A stretch of DNA of 47,281 bases, taken from NCBI GenBank assembly GCA_029570205.1, contig JAKQSI010000073.1:1-47281 (forward strand), in the 5' to 3' direction. The position numbers and the translations under genes were made by a program. Under the pieces are notes generated by a model. It was not told the origin of the DNA. It did not search any database and worked only from the letters and a program-made list of their open reading frames with translations. Positions 43,503 through 47,281 of the stretch are shown piece by piece; within the stretch, counting starts at the first letter, position 1; every line of letters starts with the position of its first letter. Origin of the DNA: Candidatus Omnitrophota bacterium (lineage in GTDB: Bacteria > Hinthialibacterota > Hinthialibacteria > Hinthialibacterales > JAKPRU01).

Positions 43503-43524
43503 GTCGGGCAGAGACGTCTGATCT
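43503..43524 (-). repeat. Degenerate copy of the inverted partner REP
   Basis: This matches the inverted REP at 45957-45980 at 18 of 22 positions (shared core GGCAGAGACG), and the leading GTAG is partly lost. It lies in the 676-base region upstream of the secreted-protein gene. Confidence 0.55.
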
Positions 43525-43668
43525 GCCGGGGTGTTCATCCCCCCTTGACACCCCTGGACCTATTCCCAAAAACGTTGTTTGATACTTGCGCTACCTTGGG
43601 AAGAGGTACGTTTGACGCTGTCGGTTGTTTTTTTCGTGAAAAATAGCTCTGGAGGATGCGAGAGGGGC

Positions 43669-43696
43669 TTGAAACGGCAAAGAAAAGTAGTATCAT
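43669..43696 (+). promoter_or_regulatory. Candidate sigma-70 promoter of the secreted-protein gene
   Basis: TTGAAA (43669-43674), 16 bases, TATCAT (43691-43696); a start near 43703 would give a leader of about 180 bases. The leader contains GAAAGGAGGTG (43755-43765), a perfect complement of the usual 16S rRNA 3-prime end with no start codon at working distance, and a GACACA/TGTGTC hairpin near 43796-43817. Confidence 0.4.
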
Positions 43697-43884
43697 AGGG
43701 CGTTGTAAACATGGAAGACGAATCTTCCATTCAAACTAAAAGGCCCAGCGGCCGGAAAGGAGGTGCCCTCAGACACTCGGACCAAGCCCAGTTCCGACAC
43801 ACACGAACGTTGTGTCTGGACTGCATCGGAAATGAACCACGTGGTTGAGAAAACATCCCGAAAAGGGAACAAAAAGGAGATTTT

Positions 43885-45432
43885 ATGATGAGACTTCTGA
43901 AAACATTGGGATTGATCGCTTTGTGCGCCATGGTTGTAACGCCTGCGTTCTGCCAGACCCGCAATGTCAATCCGCAGGCTGTCGAGATCGAGGTATTGAT
44001 CCCCGACACGCCGATGGGGCTGCTGGGTGTGGATTACGCGGCAAACCTGGAACCTTATGTGGATTGCATGGGCGACGGTACGTTGATTGCAGCCTACGGT
44101 ACGAAAGATATCGACGGGAACGACTCCACCGAACGTCCCGCTATGCTCTTAGTCAAGCCGGACGGAACAATCATCGAAGCCGCCGGTTTCTACACGGACA
44201 AAGGGGAACCGTGGCTCTGGAACTGTGACACCTGGCGCCAGGATGGTAACCCGCCTCAGTGCGCCGGGATCCGGACTCCGGGAGCCACTCGCTACGCGAT
44301 CGGCATCGAAAGCACACCGTACAACGTCTCCGACGATTTCAATACCGACGGTCGGTGGAACAAACACACTTATTCGGATCACTTTTATTGCATCCAGGTT
44401 TTCGACCTGACCCCAAATGGCGTGGTTCCGGTCACGAAAGTCCTCGATGTCTTTTACAGCAAAGTTGATGACGAACTGTACCTTGGCAAAGGTCGTTGCG
44501 GTGGTGTCGCAGGCCTTGACAATGGGAACTTCGCGGCTGTCCTCGAAGACCGATCCGCAGCCGGGACGGTCTTCTCCTCCTTCAACAAGGCCCCCATTCT
44601 GTCCATTTTTAATGGACAGACGGGTGAAATTATCAAAGGCCCCTTCTTCCCTGGCGACGAAGATGCGAATCAGGACGGCTGGGACGGGATCACCTCCATG
44701 AAGGGCGGGTTTGCCTTCCGTCGCAGCGGCAGTGTCAAAATCTACTTCTATGACAATGCCGGGACCCTGCTGGGAGAGTGGACTCAGACTTCCAACGACA
44801 ACCCGGATAACATTCCGTTGACCAGTTTCACCGACTTCACCACATCCATCACTGGAACAGGCCGTGGTGACGGTTGCCACGTCTCCGCTTCCATCAACAG
44901 CAAATATGTGTACTATGCCAACAAGGGACTGGATGTTGATGGCGCGAGCAACTTCGTTTACCTGGTGAAGATTGACAGCACGACCGGAAAAACGGTCAAG
45001 GAAGTCATCGTGAACGAAGTGATGAACCTCGCAAGCGGTTACTCAAGCGGCGAGTACGAAAACTGGGCGCTTCCTGAGCGTGTGAGCTGCTATGTGGACG
45101 GTCGGGATAATGTGACTGTGGTGTATTCCGATACATCAAACGATGAAGTCGTTAAAGTCATTGGCCGTGTGTACAACAGTGACCTCACCCCAGTGACCGA
45201 GACCTTCATGTGCTTCCAGGCCAGTGATATCGACGGAACCACCTCGTTCGCCGATAACAAGATCTATCATGCCCAGGTTGCTATGACGGATGAGAGAATC
45301 CTGGTTACGGCACGGACTGAGAATTTCCTCATGCCGGATGGCGAGACAGCTTTGCCGCTGAACCAGCCTATCTTCACCGTGTTGAAGAACCCCTTGGCTC
45401 CGGTTGCCGTTCAGGATTGGAGTCTGTACTGA
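43885..45432 (+). CDS. Unknown secreted protein
   Basis: 515 residues with a clear Sec signal peptide (MMRLLKTLGLIALCAMVVTP, AFC, cleavage near 24); AAAAAGGAG precedes the ATGATG, and either ATG may be used. The mature chain is rich in Asp, Gly, Thr and Asn, with repeated strand-like blocks such as LLVKPDGTIIEAAGFYTDKG, ILSIFNGQTGEIIKGPFFPG, FVYLVKIDSTTGKTVKEVIV and VYNSDLTPVTETFMCFQASD, suggesting a beta-propeller or similar all-beta fold. DEDANQDGWDG looks like a calcium-binding loop. No catalytic motif is recognised. It has a strong terminator and its own promoter, so it is a single-gene unit, possibly an abundant surface or extracellular protein. Confidence 0.8.
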   Translation: MMRLLKTLGLIALCAMVVTPAFCQTRNVNPQAVEIEVLIPDTPMGLLGVDYAANLEPYVDCMGDGTLIAAYGTKDIDGNDSTERPAMLLVKPDGTIIEAAGFYTDKGEPWLWNCDTWRQDGNPPQCAGIRTPGATRYAIGIESTPYNVSDDFNTDGRWNKHTYSDHFYCIQVFDLTPNGVVPVTKVLDVFYSKVDDELYLGKGRCGGVAGLDNGNFAAVLEDRSAAGTVFSSFNKAPILSIFNGQTGEIIKGPFFPGDEDANQDGWDGITSMKGGFAFRRSGSVKIYFYDNAGTLLGEWTQTSNDNPDNIPLTSFTDFTTSITGTGRGDGCHVSASINSKYVYYANKGLDVDGASNFVYLVKIDSTTGKTVKEVIVNEVMNLASGYSSGEYENWALPERVSCYVDGRDNVTVVYSDTSNDEVVKVIGRVYNSDLTPVTETFMCFQASDIDGTTSFADNKIYHAQVAMTDERILVTARTENFLMPDGETALPLNQPIFTVLKNPLAPVAVQDWSLY

Positions 45433-45465
45433 TTGGTTGGGATACCGACAGAATCGGTTTTTATT

Positions 45466-45500
45466 CAGGCCTGCTTGCTTCAGCAAGCAGGCCTGTTGCT
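45466..45500 (+). terminator. Strong rho-independent terminator of the secreted-protein gene
   Basis: CAGGCCTGCTTGCT and AGCAAGCAGGCCTG are a perfect 14-bp stem around TC, followed by a T-rich stretch. It lies 33 bases after the stop. The REP array starts only nine bases later. Confidence 0.85.
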
Positions 45501-45508
45501 TTTTAACA

Positions 45509-46015
45509 GTAGGTCAGGCCTCCGTGCCTGTCGCCGTATGAATACAGTAGGACAGGCCTCCGTGCCTGTCACCGCATGAATACAGTAGGACAGGCCTCCG
45601 TGCCTGTCACCGTATGAATACAGTAGGACAGGCCTCCGTGCCTGTCACCGTATGAATACAGTAGGACAGGCCTCCGTGCCTGTCACCGTATGAATACAGT
45701 AGGACAGGCCTCCGTGCCTGTCACGTGCCTGTCACCGCACGAATACAGTAGGACAGGCCTCCGTGCCTGTCACCGCACGAACACAGTAGGACAGGCCTCC
45801 GTGCCTGTCACGTGCCTGTCACCGCACGAATACAGTAGGACAGGCCTCCGTGCCTGTCACCGCATGAATACAGTAGGACAGGCCTCCGTGCCTGTCGCCG
45901 TATGAATACAGTAGGACAGGCCTCCGTGCCTGTCATCCCGCGTTCTCCCGCCAGCTGTCAGGCAGAGACGCCTGACCTACTCACGAATACAGTAGGACAG
46001 GCCTCCGTGCCTGTC
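45509..46015 (+). repeat. REP array, left side of the RAYT gene (12 copies)
   Basis: Twelve copies of a 38-bp unit start at 45509, 45547, 45585, 45623, 45661, 45699, 45748, 45786, 45835, 45873, 45911 and 45992. Each unit is GTAG, then GACAGGCCTCCGTGCCTGTC (7-bp stem, 6-base loop), then a 14-base linker ACCGYRYGAAYACA. Two copies carry an 11-bp tandem duplication of the right arm (45723-45733, 45810-45820). The first copy has GTCAGGC in the left arm. The gap before the twelfth copy holds an inverted REP. GTAG plus palindrome is the known layout of REP elements. There are no spacers, so it is not CRISPR. Confidence 0.93.
45957..45980 (-). repeat. Inverted partner REP (left flank)
   Basis: On the minus strand it reads GTAG, then GTCAGGC-GTCTCT-GCCTGAC, again a 7-6-7 hairpin but with a different loop. 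It belongs to a 57-bp block (45925-45981) repeated exactly at 46851-46907. Opposed REPs of this sort form BIME-like units. Confidence 0.88.
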
Positions 46016-46526
46016 AGATCTTTTCCATCTTCTCCCATTGAGGAAATCCCATCCACTCATACTCCATCAGATCCGGCCAGCGTCTGAATGGATTCTTGGA
46101 GATATATTGAGCTTTCTCGTCGTATTCTGTTTCGTCTCGGATAATGCGATCAAAAGACTCAGCCTGCCAAACCACCCCTTGCCTTTTGTGCTGTTGTTGG
46201 AGCTCGTGTGCTGTGAATGATTTCCAGGAATGCAGAATACCTGACAGATTCTGTCCGGATGCCGGTTCGACAATTACATGCACATGATCATCCATGACAA
46301 CGTAAGCGTGTAACGAGTATCGAACGCCATCAAAGTGACGTAAGGCGTCCGCCACGAGACGGCGTTCCACAGGTTCCAGAGTCATTTGCCTTTGATGCAA
46401 CCGCCATGTCAGAAAATAGATTGAATCCCCCATCCGCCAGTGAGGCAATTTCCGCCGGTAGATTGAGAAGGCTTCTGGTGAGTGAGAACTCGGTACTTCT
46501 TTGACAGATGAAGAACGGTCCTGCAT
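46014..46526 (-). CDS. REP-associated tyrosine transposase (RAYT, TnpA-REP)
   Basis: A Y1 HUH-type single-strand transposase of 170 residues, normal for the family. ATG 46526 is preceded by AAGGAAAG. Opening PHWRMGDSIYFLTWRLHQR; the HUH metal motif is VVMDDHVHVIVEP with His81 and His83; the catalytic Tyr141 is in AQYISKNPFRRW. ILHSWKSFTAHELQQQ and WQAESFDRIIRDETEYDE complete the family pattern. RAYTs bind the GTAG and hairpin of REP elements and are thought to have spread them. The TGA stop (46016-46014) overlaps the palindrome of the adjacent REP copy by two bases, and the first REP of the right array starts 34 bases upstream of the ATG. Motifs are intact, so the protein may be active. Confidence 0.95.
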   Translation of the reverse strand: MQDRSSSVKEVPSSHSPEAFSIYRRKLPHWRMGDSIYFLTWRLHQRQMTLEPVERRLVADALRHFDGVRYSLHAYVVMDDHVHVIVEPASGQNLSGILHSWKSFTAHELQQQHKRQGVVWQAESFDRIIRDETEYDEKAQYISKNPFRRWPDLMEYEWMGFPQWEKMEKI

Positions 46527-46559
46527 TGGTTGTCTTTCCTTGCCAGCTGACTGCCAGGA

Positions 46560-46860
46560 GTAGGACAGGCCTCCGTGCCTGTCACCGCACGAATACAGTA
46601 GGACAGGCCTCCGTGCCTGTCACCGTATGAATACAGTAGGACAGGCCTCCGTGCCTGTCACCGCATGAATACAGTAGGACAGGCCTCCGTGCCTGTCACC
46701 GCATGAACACAGTAGGACAGGCCTCCGTGCCTGTCACCGCATGAATACAGTAGGACAGGCCTCCGTGCCTGTCACCGTATGAATACAGTAGGACAGGCCT
46801 CCGTGCCTGTCACCGCATGAATACAGTAGGACAGGCCTCCGTGCCTGTCACGTGCCTGTC
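46560..46860 (+). repeat. REP array, right side of the RAYT gene (8 copies)
   Basis: Eight copies of the same 38-bp unit start at 46560, 46598, 46636, 46674, 46712, 46750, 46788 and 46826, with perfect spacing. The last copy is followed by the same 11-bp arm duplication (46850-46860) found in the left array, then by the shared 57-bp block. All units point the same way as in the left array, opposite to the RAYT gene. Confidence 0.93.
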
Positions 46861-46882
46861 ATCCCGCGTTCTCCCGCCAGCT

Positions 46883-46906
46883 GTCAGGCAGAGACGCCTG
46901 ACCTAC
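46883..46906 (-). repeat. Inverted partner REP (right flank)
   Basis: Identical to the element at 45957-45980. Its GTAG supplies the TAG stop codon of the permease gene that ends at 46903. Confidence 0.88.
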
Positions 46907-47281
46907 TGGAGTTGCTTTAAATACAATTCTCGAACGAGCACGCGAACAACACACGCTGCGGGAACGGCGATCAGCATCCCTAACATTCCACCAAGACTGC
47001 CTCCCAGCATCAGCGCAAACAAAATCACCATGGGGTGCAAATGCACGGCCTCACTCATCACCCTCGGACTGATTACAAACCCCTCCAGCATCTGCACCGT
47101 CGCATACACAATGCCCACCCAGAAAAGCTGCCAGGCTACCGCCCCAAGTCCGAACGCATATTGCTCCACAACCGTGCTGCCCACCGCCGGAATCAGGCCC
47201 ATGATCGGCCCCAGGTACGGAATGATATTGCAGGCTCCCGCAAACAGGCCGATCAGAATCCCCGAATCCACACCCGCAATG
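46903..47281 (-). CDS. PerM/AI-2E-family membrane permease, C-terminal part (start outside window)
   Basis: About 126 residues of the C-terminal end; the frame stays open to the right edge (IAGVDSGILIGLF). The conserved end of the PerM (DUF20, AI-2E transporter-like) family is recognised: GACNIIPYLGPIMGLIPAVG, LFWVGIVYATVQMLEGFVIS, PRVMSEAVHLHPMVILFALM and LGGSLGGMLGMLIAVPAACV. Members are eight-helix inner-membrane proteins implicated in small-molecule or ion export; the substrate here is unknown. The last codon runs into the GTAG of an inverted REP, which provides the stop. Confidence 0.88.
   Translation of the reverse strand, partial: IAGVDSGILIGLFAGACNIIPYLGPIMGLIPAVGSTVVEQYAFGLGAVAWQLFWVGIVYATVQMLEGFVISPRVMSEAVHLHPMVILFALMLGGSLGGMLGMLIAVPAACVVRVLVRELYLKQLQ

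Noticed and set aside
45690-46087. Reading frames encoding repeated NTVGQASVPV peptides
   Set aside because: They are translations of the REP arrays (38 bp, with interruptions keeping frames open by chance), without ribosome sites.
45509-46860. Possible CRISPR array (regular 38-bp repeats)
   Set aside because: Units are directly contiguous with no unique spacers, each is palindromic with a GTAG head, and a RAYT rather than cas genes is adjacent.

Overview
This window comes from a Gram-negative bacterium of moderate G+C. Evidence for that includes Tat-type and lipoprotein export signals, type IV pilus ATPases, a Tat-exported sulfatase and secreted glycoside hydrolases. I cannot name the phylum from sequence alone. 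The glycan-degrading lipoproteins, the leuA T-box leader, the sigma-54 regulation and the many palindromic intergenic repeats would fit an uncultured anaerobe of the PVC, Hydrogenedentota or Sumerlaeota kind, but that is inference. I saw no rRNA, tRNA, CRISPR array or phage gene.

Layout. 1-5 kb: a Tat-exported sulfatase, a relatively A+T-rich orphan DNA methyltransferase and a complete IS1634-type insertion sequence. 5-8.3 kb, minus strand: a CBM9-like lipoprotein, prs and ackA. 8.4-10.5 kb: a sigma-70 promoter, a leucine T-box leader with CUC specifier and terminator, a possible 40-codon leader ORF, then leuA. 10.9-20.6 kb: a histidine kinase and NtrC-type regulator, followed by a five-gene redox operon behind a clear sigma-54 promoter. 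The operon encodes a double-repeat Cys-rich protein, a NuoE-like protein, a NuoF-GltD fusion, a NuoG-N-like ferredoxin and an FMN-dependent GltB-like protein. 20.9-25.3 kb: a GH2 enzyme, a five-bladed-propeller glycosidase lipoprotein and a sialidase-like Tat lipoprotein. 25.6-29.1 kb: hemB, a homocysteine S-methyltransferase, a DUF2442/DUF4160 pair whose DUF4160 member is frameshifted, and cheX. 29.3-36.4 kb: a tightly overlapping run of birA, an M24 pseudo-peptidase, a DUF4911-like protein, a GT-C membrane glycosyltransferase and a TPR protein. 36.5-42.6 kb: pilB, pilT, a second pilB and pilC. 42.7-47.3 kb: an unknown small protein, an unknown secreted protein, a REP/RAYT locus and the end of a PerM-family permease.

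Two systems stand out. (1) A RAYT transposase (46014-46526) sits between two tandem arrays holding 20 copies of a 38-bp unit. Each unit is GTAG, then a 20-base palindrome, then a 14-base linker. Inverted partner REPs lie in both flanks, and diverged copies lie several kilobases away. The stop codons of the RAYT and of the neighbouring permease fall inside REP elements. (2) The sigma-54-controlled NuoE / NuoF-GltD / NuoG-N / GltB-like operon next to its likely NtrC two-component system looks like a soluble multi-flavin NAD(P)H complex. It has no hydrogenase H-cluster and no glutaminase domain, and its physiological reaction is not obvious.
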